Shown piece by piece: positions 7,700 to 15,493 of a stretch of 29,013 nucleotides of DNA. The position numbers and the translations under genes are program-made. Source of the stretch: an uncultured Oribacterium sp. (lineage in GTDB: Bacteria; Bacillota; Clostridia; Lachnospirales; Lachnospiraceae); the NCBI GenBank assembly GCA_902485915.1, contig CABTMH010000202.1, positions 1 through 29,013 of the forward strand, written 5' to 3'. Within the stretch, counting starts at the first letter, position 1. The number at the start of each line of letters is the position of its first letter. Below the pieces are notes generated by a model. That model had not been told where the DNA came from and did not search any database. It worked only from the letters and a program-made list of their open reading frames with translations.

Positions 7700-8590
7700 T
7701 TAATACCCAATCCTAAAATAATCCAAATACGCTTTATACTTGTCCTGTGCGGTCAGGCAGGTATCGGTTAGATAGCCTTTTTCGTTGTCCCATTCCTTCA
7801 ATCCACGGTAATAGAACATCTTCAGATCGTCCTCGATGATGAACGGAACGATAGTGTATTTCAGGCACTCCTTAAACATGATGAGTCTGCCCACACGACC
7901 GTTGCCATCCTGAAACGGATGAATCCGCTCAAACTTCACATGAAAGTCCAGAATATCTTCAAAGGTCTTTTCTTCCTTAGCGTTATATTCCGTCAGCAGG
8001 GCCTTCATTTGATCGGCAACTTCTTCCGGAAGGGCTGTATCTATGCCGCCAACTTCATTCGGAAGCTTCTTATAATCGCCAACAGCAAACCAATCTTTTC
8101 TGGAATCGCTGGTGCCATTCTTCAAAACCAAGTGCAACTCTTTGATGAATTTTTCCGTCAAGGCTGCTTTTGCGTGATCAATCATCATGTCAATGCAGCG
8201 GAAGTGATTTGCCGTTTCGATCACATCATCTACATTGAGCACTTCTTTTTCTACACCGATGGTGTTGGTTTCAAAGATATATCGAGTCTGATCGTGGGTC
8301 AGGCGGCTTCCTTCCATATGGTTGGAATTATATGTCAATTCGATCTGTGTTTTATGGTAGATCCCACCGGGATATTTACTTGCCTTCTGCTCTTTCAGAA
8401 TATCCAGCAGAGTAGTTGGTTCTTCTTTTCTTTTGTTGGTGCGCTCCGGCTTTTCTGCGTTTTCCGGAATGTTCCATGTCTTACCGGTCAGAAACGCACC
8501 GTTCACACGCCCCTGGGCGCAGTAATTTCGAACACTGCGCTCGGACACATCCCACTTTTTCGCTATTTCAGCAACAGAAAGATATCGCAT
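7700..8590 (-). CDS. Fic-family protein with N-terminal helix-turn-helix
   Basis: Fic proteins transfer AMP or other phosphate-containing groups from nucleotides to hydroxyl side chains of target proteins. The core motif HPFQDGNGRVGR lies at residues 224-235, with the catalytic histidine H224, so the enzyme looks intact. An inhibitory-helix motif matching (S/T)xxxE(G/N), SNHMEG at 89-94, lies N-terminal to the Fic core, as in self-inhibited class II members. The first 45 residues (YLSVAEIAKKWDVSERSVRNYCAQGRVNGA in two parts) look like a helix-turn-helix, so the protein may also bind DNA, perhaps its own promoter. The start is supported by GGAGG 7 bases upstream. No separate antitoxin gene is adjacent. 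The gene looks more AT-rich than most of the window and may have been acquired. Confidence 0.92.
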   Translation of the reverse strand: MRYLSVAEIAKKWDVSERSVRNYCAQGRVNGAFLTGKTWNIPENAEKPERTNKRKEEPTTLLDILKEQKASKYPGGIYHKTQIELTYNSNHMEGSRLTHDQTRYIFETNTIGVEKEVLNVDDVIETANHFRCIDMMIDHAKAALTEKFIKELHLVLKNGTSDSRKDWFAVGDYKKLPNEVGGIDTALPEEVADQMKALLTEYNAKEEKTFEDILDFHVKFERIHPFQDGNGRVGRLIMFKECLKYTIVPFIIEDDLKMFYYRGLKEWDNEKGYLTDTCLTAQDKYKAYLDYFRIGY

Positions 8591-8642
8591 CTATGATCCT
8601 CCACCATAAAATCCATCAATAAACTATGGGAATCTATTACAT

Positions 8643-8651
8643 AGTATACCA
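8643..8651 (-). promoter_or_regulatory. extended -10 promoter element for the Fic gene
   Basis: The minus strand reads TGGTATACT, an extended -10 (TGn plus TATACT), with T-rich TTGTTT/TTTGTT about 15-16 bases upstream as a weak -35. It lies about 55 bases before the Fic start. Confidence 0.5.
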
Positions 8652-8711
8652 TATCATCGGCAAAAACAAAAATAGAGTTCAAACATAATTTCTGCATTTT
8701 TGCCGACATAG

Positions 8712-8732
8712 GGTTACTGCTCACACGTGACC
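8712..8732. repeat. dispersed palindromic repeat, family B, copy 2
   Basis: GGTTACTGCTCACACGTG with a following ACC matches the copies at 1532 and 24428 at most positions. It lies in the 299-base gap between the Fic start and the ZIP stop. Confidence 0.6.
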
Positions 8733-8742
8733 TTGCATGACG

Positions 8743-8788
8743 AAGGCCGGGCCGCTCAACTGAGATCAGTTGATGCGGGCCGGCCTTT
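8743..8788. terminator. long GC-rich hairpin, possible terminator of the ZIP operon
   Basis: AAGGCCGG (8743-8750) pairs with CCGGCCTT (8780-8787). The stem continues with CCGC/GCGG and CAACT/AGTTG, giving about 17 pairs with small interruptions. Only a short pyrimidine tail follows on the plus strand and none on the minus strand, so terminator function is uncertain. A second hairpin, GCGCTCAGTG/CACTGGGCGC, lies at 8824-8845. Confidence 0.45.
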
Positions 8789-8889
8789 CTGGCACTCATG
8801 CGTCAAATCTTTGTGTGACGTAAGCGCTCAGTGTTCACTGGGCGCACTAATTACGATCGGCAGATACTTAAAGAGTTATGTCTTTTTCT

Positions 8890-9669
8890 TCATCCCAGCG
8901 CCACATCCAGCGCCATCATGGTACTGAAGCCTACAGCGAAAGCCAGCGTGCCCAGGTTGGAATGCTTTCCCTGGGACATTTCCGGGATCAGCTCCTCTAC
9001 TACCACATAAAGCATAGCTCCTGCTGCAAAGCTCAGCAAAAACGGGAGAGCCGGGACGATCAGCCTTGCGCCGAGAATGGTCAGTACAGCGCCGATCGGC
9101 TCCACAACGCCGGAGAGCACACCGTTCACAAAGGCCCGTTCCTTACTCTCGCCCTCCGCGCGGAGCGGCATGGATATAATCGCACCCTCCGGGAAGTTCT
9201 GAATGGCGATTCCCAACGACAGTGCCAGCGCCCCTGTCGCTGTGATCTGTGCCGTGCCGGACAGCAGCCCTGCGTACACCACGCCCACGGCCATGCCTTC
9301 CGGAATATTATGCAGCGTCACCGCCAGCACCATCATGGTCGTCCTTTGCAGTCGGCTTTTCGGTCCCTCCGTCTGGTTGCTTCTTGCGTGCAGATGTGGA
9401 ATCAGATGGTCCAGCCCCAGCAGGAACAAAACACCGATCCAGAAGCCGACAAACGCTGGCAGAAACGACAGCTTCCCCATCCACGCCGCCTGCTCCATGG
9501 CCGGGATCAGCAGGCTCCAGACGGAGGCTGCCACCATCACGCCCGCAGCAAATCCGGTCAGGACACGCTGTACGGCGTCGCTGAGCTGCCTTCGCATAAA
9601 GAAAACGCAGGCAGCGCCCAAAGATGTACCGAGAAACGGAATCAGAATGCCGTAAAAGGTTTGTCTCAT
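8890..9669 (-). CDS. ZIP-family divalent metal transporter
   Basis: This is an inner-membrane transporter for zinc, iron or manganese of the ZIP family, 259 residues with about eight hydrophobic segments. The metal-binding signatures are both present: HNIPEG at 120-125 in the fourth helix and NFPEG at 158-162 in the fifth, with a further acidic VVEE near the end. A histidine-containing loop (DHLIPHLHAR, 87-96) precedes them. The ATG overlaps the stop of the upstream methyltransferase (shared ATGA at 9666-9669), so the two are co-translated. A DtxR/MntR-like palindrome in front of the operon fits control by a metal. The exact metal cannot be told from the sequence. Confidence 0.93.
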   Translation of the reverse strand: MRQTFYGILIPFLGTSLGAACVFFMRRQLSDAVQRVLTGFAAGVMVAASVWSLLIPAMEQAAWMGKLSFLPAFVGFWIGVLFLLGLDHLIPHLHARSNQTEGPKSRLQRTTMMVLAVTLHNIPEGMAVGVVYAGLLSGTAQITATGALALSLGIAIQNFPEGAIISMPLRAEGESKERAFVNGVLSGVVEPIGAVLTILGARLIVPALPFLLSFAAGAMLYVVVEELIPEMSQGKHSNLGTLAFAVGFSTMMALDVALG

Positions 9670-10475
9670 GCAGTTGCCTGCCTCCTTCCACTTTTTTCTA
9701 AGATGATGATTTTATTCGAGATATTCCGAACGATAGATAGCTTATCCAGCACCTTATACGCCGGTGCAAACACCGCCATTCCCTCGCAGAGGCTATGTTC
9801 TTCGATGAATCGGAAGTCCGGTAGCAATTCTGTGAGGGCTTCACCGTTCTTCACGCCCCAGGTGAATTTTGCATGGCTGCCCTCGATGGATTTTTCCTTG
9901 AAGCGTCTCGCGATCATCGGATTCATCGTTTCCACAAATACCGTGGCTTTCTCAAAGCGGCTGGAAATCACTGCAAAAATCTGCTGCACTTCTTTTGCGT
10001 TCAGGTACATGGTCAGCCCCTCGATGACGATCAGCACCGGTACATTCTGCTCGCTGATTTCGCCTCCCCAATCGTCCATGGCGGACATGGCGATTTGAGA
10101 AATCGTGCCGCTTTCCGGCAGGAGCTTCTCCCGCACCGCCATCGTCTCCGGCAGGTCGAGGTTATACCAATGCGAGTAGCCCGACATCCGATAGCACCGG
10201 GTGTCCAGCCCGCAGGCGATATCGACCACTACCGCACCGGGGTGCTTGAAAAGCCATGCCTTCGTCAGCCGATCCAGCACGATGGTGCGGGCGATAACGC
10301 CGCTCTGCATGGCAGTATCCCTGTCGGCAAGGGAAAAATCGTAGTCCAGCTTTTCGATGATTTCCTCCGCTTTTGTATCGTGAACGGTGCCACGTCCCTG
10401 ACTCTCTTTCGCCCTTGCATAAACCGTTTGCAGCATGGTCTCCTGTACGCCGGAGAGCCTGATTTTTTCTTTCAT
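9666..10475 (-). CDS. class I SAM methyltransferase, LCMT/TcmP-like
   Basis: This 269-residue soluble protein resembles the leucine carboxyl methyltransferase/TcmP group of S-adenosylmethionine-dependent enzymes. The SAM site is visible as VVDIACGLDTRCYRM at about 83-97, followed by the acidic end of strand two, YNLDLPE (103-109), and VLIVIEGLTMYL in the middle of the fold. Bacterial members often methylate small-molecule carboxylates or hydroxyls; the target here is unknown. It begins at an ATG preceded by AAAGGAA six bases upstream and ends overlapping the ZIP transporter, so it is the first gene of a two-gene operon. The pairing with a metal transporter hints at a metal-chelator or metal-stress function, but this is speculation. 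Confidence 0.87.
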   Translation of the reverse strand: MKEKIRLSGVQETMLQTVYARAKESQGRGTVHDTKAEEIIEKLDYDFSLADRDTAMQSGVIARTIVLDRLTKAWLFKHPGAVVVDIACGLDTRCYRMSGYSHWYNLDLPETMAVREKLLPESGTISQIAMSAMDDWGGEISEQNVPVLIVIEGLTMYLNAKEVQQIFAVISSRFEKATVFVETMNPMIARRFKEKSIEGSHAKFTWGVKNGEALTELLPDFRFIEEHSLCEGMAVFAPAYKVLDKLSIVRNISNKIIILEKSGRRQATA

Positions 10476-10494
10476 GTCATGTTCCTTTCATACG

Positions 10495-10510
10495 GTTAGC
10501 ATAGCCTAAC
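10495..10510 (-). promoter_or_regulatory. DtxR/MntR-like operator over the -10 of the methyltransferase-ZIP operon
   Basis: The minus strand reads GTTAGGCTATGCTAAC, with GTTAG and CTAAC arms six bases apart. This resembles sites of the DtxR/MntR/IdeR metal repressors (TTAGG..CCTAA type). It covers TATGCT (10503-10498), the best -10 candidate before the methyltransferase start at 10475. Metal control is an inference supported by the ZIP gene in the operon. Confidence 0.45.
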
Positions 10511-10522
10511 TACAATTCTTTT

Positions 10523-10547
10523 AAAAAGCCGCTCGCAGCGGCTTTTT
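10523..10547. terminator. bidirectional intrinsic terminator after the PII-like gene
   Basis: AAAAAGCCGCT (10523-10533) and AGCGGCTTTTT (10537-10547) form an 11-bp stem with a CGC loop. With its A and T runs it can work on either strand. It ends the PII-like/DUF1538 unit, whose last gene stops at 10598, and separates it from the methyltransferase operon. Confidence 0.9.
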
Positions 10548-10597
10548 AACTTATACAAATCACGTTCCATGGAATTATGAGTGTGTTTTTAATTCGG

Positions 10598-11350
10598 TCA
10601 AATCGTAGCACGATCCGTAGATGCTGTCAACGGCATGCATGCGGTGGCATGCCCTTCCGTGGCTTCGATATCGTCTGCTTCCAGCAGGCGCATACCGGCG
10701 GTTTCCGATACAGGGAGCGAGAACACGATGGCGCACGCCTTCGAATCCGGGCCGGCTTCCGCCATGATGGCCTTCATGATGGCATTCTTTTCCGCAGATT
10801 TCGCCACGATCAGCACGATTTCCTTCTCTGCAGCGAGCGATACGCCCATGAAATGCGATGCTTCCTTCACGCCGGTGCCCTTCGCATGGATGATCGTGCC
10901 GCCGCCTGCGCCTCTGGAACGTGCGGCGTCCATCACGAGATCGGTATATCCCTGGTTTGTTATCGTCACCAGAAGCTCATATTTCGTATCCTTCAAAACA
11001 GATTCCTCCCCTTTTATAAATTCCTGCCCGCAGCTTAGCGCTGCCAGCGCCCTTTTGCCGCCGACACTGGAAAACGGTACGATGAACGCGACGCCGGTGC
11101 CGGGCACATCGATCCGCATGCGGTTCTGAAGCCCATAGCGGATCGCCTTCCATACCTTATGGGTGACAGCGGAAAAAATCACCGATTTTTCGCTGATATC
11201 GAGCCCGAGAAAGTCCAGCACCTCGCTGGCCGCCGTTCCGCGTCCGACCGAGACGAAGCTCACAGCTGCACCGTGTTTCTCATAAAAATCCGTAAAGCGG
11301 TCGGTGCTGCTCCGGTTTACGATCGTTATCATCCAGTAAAGATCATTCAT
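10598..11350 (-). CDS. tandem PII-like signalling protein
   Basis: This 250-residue protein contains two PII-like ferredoxin-fold domains in a row, at about residues 5-95 and 124-215. The two halves align by eye: ITIVNRSSTDRFTDF with VTITNQGYTDLVMDA, then the glycine-containing GRGTAASEVLDFLGL with KGTGVKEASHFMGV, then SEKSVIFSAV with AEKEIVLIVA. PII proteins are usually single-domain trimers that sense nucleotides or metabolites and bind transporters or enzymes; a fused pair is less usual. The gene lies downstream of and on the same strand as the DUF1538 membrane protein, separated by 214 bases that hold a 34-bp tandem repeat. I infer that it regulates that membrane protein. Its ribosome binding site (AGAGAAAA) is weak. 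A terminator follows. Confidence 0.82.
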   Translation of the reverse strand: MNDLYWMITIVNRSSTDRFTDFYEKHGAAVSFVSVGRGTAASEVLDFLGLDISEKSVIFSAVTHKVWKAIRYGLQNRMRIDVPGTGVAFIVPFSSVGGKRALAALSCGQEFIKGEESVLKDTKYELLVTITNQGYTDLVMDAARSRGAGGGTIIHAKGTGVKEASHFMGVSLAAEKEIVLIVAKSAEKNAIMKAIMAEAGPDSKACAIVFSLPVSETAGMRLLEADDIEATEGHATACMPLTASTDRATI

Positions 11351-11408
11351 ATATTTTCTCTTTCATCGCTGTCCAGGTGATGGATCATGGCTTCCACGTC
11401 ATGATCCG

Positions 11409-11564
11409 AGAATCCCGCAGCTCATCAGACACTGCTTACGCTGCATAGATCTGCCTGATGGGCCGATGCCTAAGCCGCTCACATCTGCTCGAACGGGCCG
11501 TATCGATACCGCATAGATCCGGTCGATAGGCCGATGCTTAAGCCGTATAGATCTGTTCGAAGCC
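11409..11564. repeat. 34-bp imperfect tandem repeat
   Basis: Units start at 11443, 11477, 11511 and 11545, so the period is 34 bases. Units one and three match closely (GCATAGATC, GGCCGATGC, TAAGCC all 68 bases apart), and units two and four share ATCTG(C/T)TCGAA. A degraded unit, recognisable by TGCTTACGCT, precedes them from about 11409. The period is not a multiple of three and the array starts right at the DUF1538 stop, so it is noncoding. Confidence 0.8.
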
Positions 11565-13112
11565 TCAGAGCTCGATGATGGCATCTTCCGGCAACGCATC
11601 AAATTCGGCAGAATACGCTGCAAATCCTGGCATCGCATCTGTGATGCTCTGTCGTGCCCGGATCTGCGATACGAGTCCCATGATCTGGATCGTGATCAGC
11701 GGTGTCATCGCAACCATGGCCACGACACCGAAGGCATCCGCCACGATGTCACCGCCTGTGGCGATGCAGGCACCCTGGGCCAATGGCAGCAGAAAGGCTG
11801 CTGTCATAGGACCAGAAGCGACGCCGCCAGAGTCGAAGGCGATCGCAGTATACAGCTTCGGTACGAAGAAGGAAATGCCGAGCGCGATGCCATAGCCCGG
11901 GATCAGCAGCCACATGATAGAGAGGCCGGTCAGCACACGCAGCATCGCGAGCCCCAGAGAGCAGGCCACACCGATCGATAAGGCGAGCCCCATCGCTTTC
12001 GCGGAGATGGCACCATCAGTCAGCTCCTCGACCTGCTTATTAAGAACATAGACGGCCGGCTCTGCCTTGACGATGAAGTAGCCGATGATCATCGCCACCG
12101 GGATCAGCAGCCAGGAGGTACTACCGGTCGCCAGCTCTCTACCGAGATAGTTGCCTGCAGGCATGAAGCCGACATTGGCACCTATCAGAAAAAGAACCAG
12201 ACCGATATAGGTATAGAGAAGTCCGACCATGATCTTCAGAAGCGTTCGCTGCGACAGCTTGAGAACCAGCAGCTGGAAGACGAAAAAGAACAGCACGATC
12301 GGGAGAAGCGAAACAGCGATCTCCTTCATATAGAGAGGAAGCTCCTCTGCAAACAGATGGAAAAGCTCTGTGGAGGTCGTGATATCCGGAATCGCCGTCG
12401 GCACATACGCAGATTCATCCGGATGGAACAGCATGCCGAGGATCAGCACCGCCAGAATCGGGCCGATGGAACAGAGAGCGACCAGACCGAAGCTGTCCGA
12501 CGCCGCATGGCGGTCACTTCGGATAGAAGCGATACCGACACCGAGCGCCATGATGAAGGGAACCGTCATCGGGCCGGTCGTCACACCGCCGGAATCGAAG
12601 GCCACGCCCCAGAAGCTGTTCGGGACGAAGCGCGCGAGGATAAAGATGAGGATGTAGCAGCTCACGAGAATCGGCGGAAGCGCGATTGAAAAGAGCATAC
12701 GCAGCAGTGCTACGACGAGAAAAGCACCGACGCCGCAGGCCACGGACAGGATGATCGTCCGGTTCGGCACCGCCGGAACCTGAGCGGCCAGCACCTGAAG
12801 ATCCGGCTCGGATATGGTGATGATAAAGCCCAGGAAAAAGGTGATGAGGACGATGATCGAAAGATGCCGGCTCCTCTTCAGCGCGGCACCGAGACGCTCG
12901 CCCATCGGCGTCATCGCCATCTCGGCTCCCAGTGTAAAAAACATCATCCCGATGATGATGAGGGCCGCACCCATGATGAAGCATAGAAGGATGCTCGAAG
13001 ATACAGGCGCGATCGTGAAGCATAGGAACAGGACGATACCGACGATCGGCATCACCGCCACCAGCGCTTCCCGCAGTTTTTCGCTTAGGAACTTGAACGT
13101 GTGCAAAGGCAT
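11565..13112 (-). CDS. DUF1538 membrane protein, internally duplicated
   Basis: This 515-residue polytopic membrane protein of the DUF1538 family is a likely transporter of unknown substrate. It consists of two homologous halves, about residues 5-225 and 258-480. AFDSGGVTTGPMTVPF (171-186) matches AFDSGGVASGPMTAAF (425-440). ISEPDLQVL (100-108) matches KAEPAVYVL (349-357). LREALVAVMPIV (13-24) matches MKEIAVSLLPIV (262-273). The conserved FDSGG..(T/S)GPMT inside membrane segments probably lines a pore or binding site. Such inverted or direct repeats are typical of secondary carriers and channels. AGGAGG lies 3 bases before the ATG. The AT-rich leader upstream probably holds the promoter. A tandem PII-like gene follows it, as expected for a PII-gated transporter. 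Confidence 0.87.
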   Translation of the reverse strand: MPLHTFKFLSEKLREALVAVMPIVGIVLFLCFTIAPVSSSILLCFIMGAALIIIGMMFFTLGAEMAMTPMGERLGAALKRSRHLSIIVLITFFLGFIITISEPDLQVLAAQVPAVPNRTIILSVACGVGAFLVVALLRMLFSIALPPILVSCYILIFILARFVPNSFWGVAFDSGGVTTGPMTVPFIMALGVGIASIRSDRHAASDSFGLVALCSIGPILAVLILGMLFHPDESAYVPTAIPDITTSTELFHLFAEELPLYMKEIAVSLLPIVLFFFVFQLLVLKLSQRTLLKIMVGLLYTYIGLVLFLIGANVGFMPAGNYLGRELATGSTSWLLIPVAMIIGYFIVKAEPAVYVLNKQVEELTDGAISAKAMGLALSIGVACSLGLAMLRVLTGLSIMWLLIPGYGIALGISFFVPKLYTAIAFDSGGVASGPMTAAFLLPLAQGACIATGGDIVADAFGVVAMVAMTPLITIQIMGLVSQIRARQSITDAMPGFAAYSAEFDALPEDAIIEL

Positions 13113-13213
13113 TTACCTCCTGTAATATAAAATATACTATTTAGATAGGAATACTATACTTTATTCTAACAGAAAATGCCGATATTTAAAACTGGTCAAT
13201 CAGAAGCGCTTGT

Positions 13214-13253
13214 ACAGTTTATGGGGATCTGACCCCATTACGAAATTCTTAAG
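13214..13253. repeat. dispersed palindromic repeat, family A, copy 2
   Basis: The stretch has CAGTTTATGG then GGATCTGACCCC and ATTACGAAATTCTTAAG. The 25 bases at 13229-13253 are identical to 19740-19764, and the left part matches the copy at 4300-4319. It lies 14 bases from the terminator of the dipeptide operon. Confidence 0.8.
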
Positions 13254-13266
13254 ACGGCTTTGCGAT

Positions 13267-13306
13267 AAAAAAAGCACCGCGACAGGGGAATTCCCTGCTG
13301 CGGTGC
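13267..13306 (-). terminator. intrinsic terminator of the dipeptide-use operon
   Basis: On the minus strand GCACCGCAGCAGGG pairs with CCCTGTCGCGGTGC (one mismatch) and is followed by seven T (13273-13267). It lies about 32 bases after the CocE/NonD-hydrolase stop. Confidence 0.9.
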
Positions 13307-13337
13307 CGTCTATAGAATCTGTCTGCTCTGCGAATCC

Positions 13338-15491
13338 TTACGCCTTTTCGATCGGCATCAGGATGCCGGAGGCATGCTCGCCGCCTCTGTAGATCGTGAT
13401 GTGTGCCTTCTGGCGGGTTTTACTGTTGAAGCCATCCTTCGTGTTGCTGTTCGGGAAGATGAAGTTCTTCGCACTGGATGTGATCGTGACGCGCATCCGG
13501 TGACCTGGGAGGAAGGTGTTCGACAGCTTGGTGGTGCGGATCGTGATCTTATAGATCTCGCCCGGCTCCATATACTCCGGATGCGCGAAACCGTTCCGGT
13601 ACTTCGCGCCGAGCACGCCATCCGCGAGCTTTACGGACCGTCCGTGCTCATCGACATCCGTCACGCGGACGACGAAATCCGTATCCGGGCAGTCGCAGGA
13701 CACGTAAAGCTCAGCCAGCATATCGCCGGTGACGGTCAGCGGCTCCGTCAGTACCGGTGTGGAGAAGCTCAGCATATCCGCTCTCTTCTCTTCGTCGGTA
13801 TAGTCCTCCGGCACCTCGAGCTCGTTCTCTGACATATCGATGATATGCACGGACGGATGATCCGGATCATAGACATAGTCCTCCGCTCCGCTCGTCTTCG
13901 GAAGCACATCGCTCAGCACACCGCTGCCACAGGCATCGCCGGTGCCATTCGCGCTGCGCTCCTGTCCGAGGATAATGTCGGCGCCGTCCAGATAGAACAT
14001 TTTCCGTTCGCTCGTTTCCACCGGCCAGCTCTCTGCGGTCTTCCACTGGTTTTCACCGACCGTGTAGTATTCGACGGCAGGGGTCTTTTCGATGCCGTTC
14101 TCAACCCCCTTCAGGAAATGCTCCAGCCACTTCATGCAGAGGATATCCATATCGTAGCGGAGCGCGTTATCGCCCAGGCGGAGTGCATGCAGATCGTACT
14201 GTGCATTGCCGCTGTGCTTCCACGGACCGAGTACGGCCTTCCATGTGCCCTTTTCCCATGACTTTACGAGGTCGAGCGCTTCGGTCGTGCCCATACCGTT
14301 ATCATCGAACCATCCGGACATGATGAGTGCCGGAACCTGGCCTCCCTTATAACGCTTGGACCAGTTGCCCCTCTCCCAGAACGCATCCATATCCGTATGC
14401 TCGAGCCACTTTTCGAGGAACGGTACTTCGTGTCCCAGTGCCTGCTTCGGAATCTGGTTTAGCGGACGGATATCGAGGATCTCATCCCAGTTATCCTGCG
14501 CCACCAGATCCGCGCGTAAACGCTTCTCCGTCATCATGAACGCCCAGGCCAGCATACCGGAGTTGAAGCAGCCGCCGCGACGCGGGATATCGATGAAGGC
14601 ACTTCCGGCGCAGACGCTGCTCAGCATCGCCTTGAGATTTGGATTGCCACTGGCTGCCGCGGCCCACTGTACATAGCCGAGATAGGATCCACCCGTCATG
14701 CTCACCTGTCCATCACTGAACGGCTGCGCGGCGATCCAGTTCAGGGTATCGTCACCATCTTCGATTTCATAGTACTCCGGCATCCATTCACCGGTACTGT
14801 CCTCGCGGCCTCGCGTATCCTGCACGACGACTGCATAGCCTCTCTGCAGGAAGCGGTAGTACTGATCCTTGTCCTTTCCTTTTCCATACGGCGTACGAAC
14901 CAGGACGGTCGGGAAGCGGGTCTCCTTCGTACCGGTCGGCAGATAGACATCCGTCGCCAGGTGCTCGCCATCTCTGGTCGGAACCATGAAGGTGCCGGCT
15001 GCTCTTACGCCATAGACCGGACCCGGCTGATACTCGCCGTCCTCCTCGGTCATCTCCGGATAGACGTCTTCCCAGTCTCTGAGCACCGTCCTGCGCTCCA
15101 TCCCCTTTTTTACGAGCACAGCGGTAGAATCCCGGGCACACATGACGACACTGTAGATGCCGTCTTCGTCATAGAACAGATCCTTTGGGAACTTGATCCC
15201 GCGCTCGATATACGAATCCTTTCCGCGACGGGCGAAGCTTTCTCCTTCCCTCGTGGTCCATGTCTCCGGCCTTTCCGCGATCTGCTGCTCGTATTCTCTT
15301 TTTCTGCCGAAAAAGGTGAGAAGACTGCGATTGCACAGCTTCGCAAACGCCTGATCATCCTCAGCGGAAAATGGACGCCACGGCGCCCACTTTCCTGTTT
15401 CGATGCTTCGCTTCTGCACTGTCAGCGACTGCTCATCTTCTCTGATCTTTCCATATAAAATGCCGGAAAAATAGAAATTCCACTGTGTCAT
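13338..15491 (-). CDS. CocE/NonD-family (S15) hydrolase
   Basis: This 717-residue alpha/beta hydrolase is of the CocE/NonD and X-Pro dipeptidyl-peptidase group, acting on esters or amides of acylated amino acids or peptides. The catalytic triad is visible: S269 in MTGGSYLGYVQ, D396 or D397 in SGWFDDNGMG, and H426 in GPWKHSG. VPTRDGEHLATDVYLP (170-185) marks the start of the catalytic domain and a C-terminal beta-sandwich (XPP_DPP_C type) follows from about residue 500. The first 160 residues form an extension that I do not recognise and that most family members lack. AGGAG lies 7 bases before the ATG and only 2 bases separate it from the DUF819 stop, so it is translated with the transporter gene. 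It probably hydrolyses peptides handled by the locus, but the true substrate is unknown. Confidence 0.88.
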   Translation of the reverse strand: MTQWNFYFSGILYGKIREDEQSLTVQKRSIETGKWAPWRPFSAEDDQAFAKLCNRSLLTFFGRKREYEQQIAERPETWTTREGESFARRGKDSYIERGIKFPKDLFYDEDGIYSVVMCARDSTAVLVKKGMERRTVLRDWEDVYPEMTEEDGEYQPGPVYGVRAAGTFMVPTRDGEHLATDVYLPTGTKETRFPTVLVRTPYGKGKDKDQYYRFLQRGYAVVVQDTRGREDSTGEWMPEYYEIEDGDDTLNWIAAQPFSDGQVSMTGGSYLGYVQWAAAASGNPNLKAMLSSVCAGSAFIDIPRRGGCFNSGMLAWAFMMTEKRLRADLVAQDNWDEILDIRPLNQIPKQALGHEVPFLEKWLEHTDMDAFWERGNWSKRYKGGQVPALIMSGWFDDNGMGTTEALDLVKSWEKGTWKAVLGPWKHSGNAQYDLHALRLGDNALRYDMDILCMKWLEHFLKGVENGIEKTPAVEYYTVGENQWKTAESWPVETSERKMFYLDGADIILGQERSANGTGDACGSGVLSDVLPKTSGAEDYVYDPDHPSVHIIDMSENELEVPEDYTDEEKRADMLSFSTPVLTEPLTVTGDMLAELYVSCDCPDTDFVVRVTDVDEHGRSVKLADGVLGAKYRNGFAHPEYMEPGEIYKITIRTTKLSNTFLPGHRMRVTITSSAKNFIFPNSNTKDGFNSKTRQKAHITIYRGGEHASGILMPIEKA

Positions 15492-15493
15492 GT

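Noticed and set aside
11443..11564. CRISPR array
   Set aside because: The repeats are contiguous with no unique spacers, are imperfect, and no cas gene is present.
11399..11638. Small minus-strand open frame (79 codons) over the 34-bp repeat
   Set aside because: It overlaps the DUF1538 end in another frame, and the repeat period is not a multiple of three, so the repeat does not reflect protein repeats.
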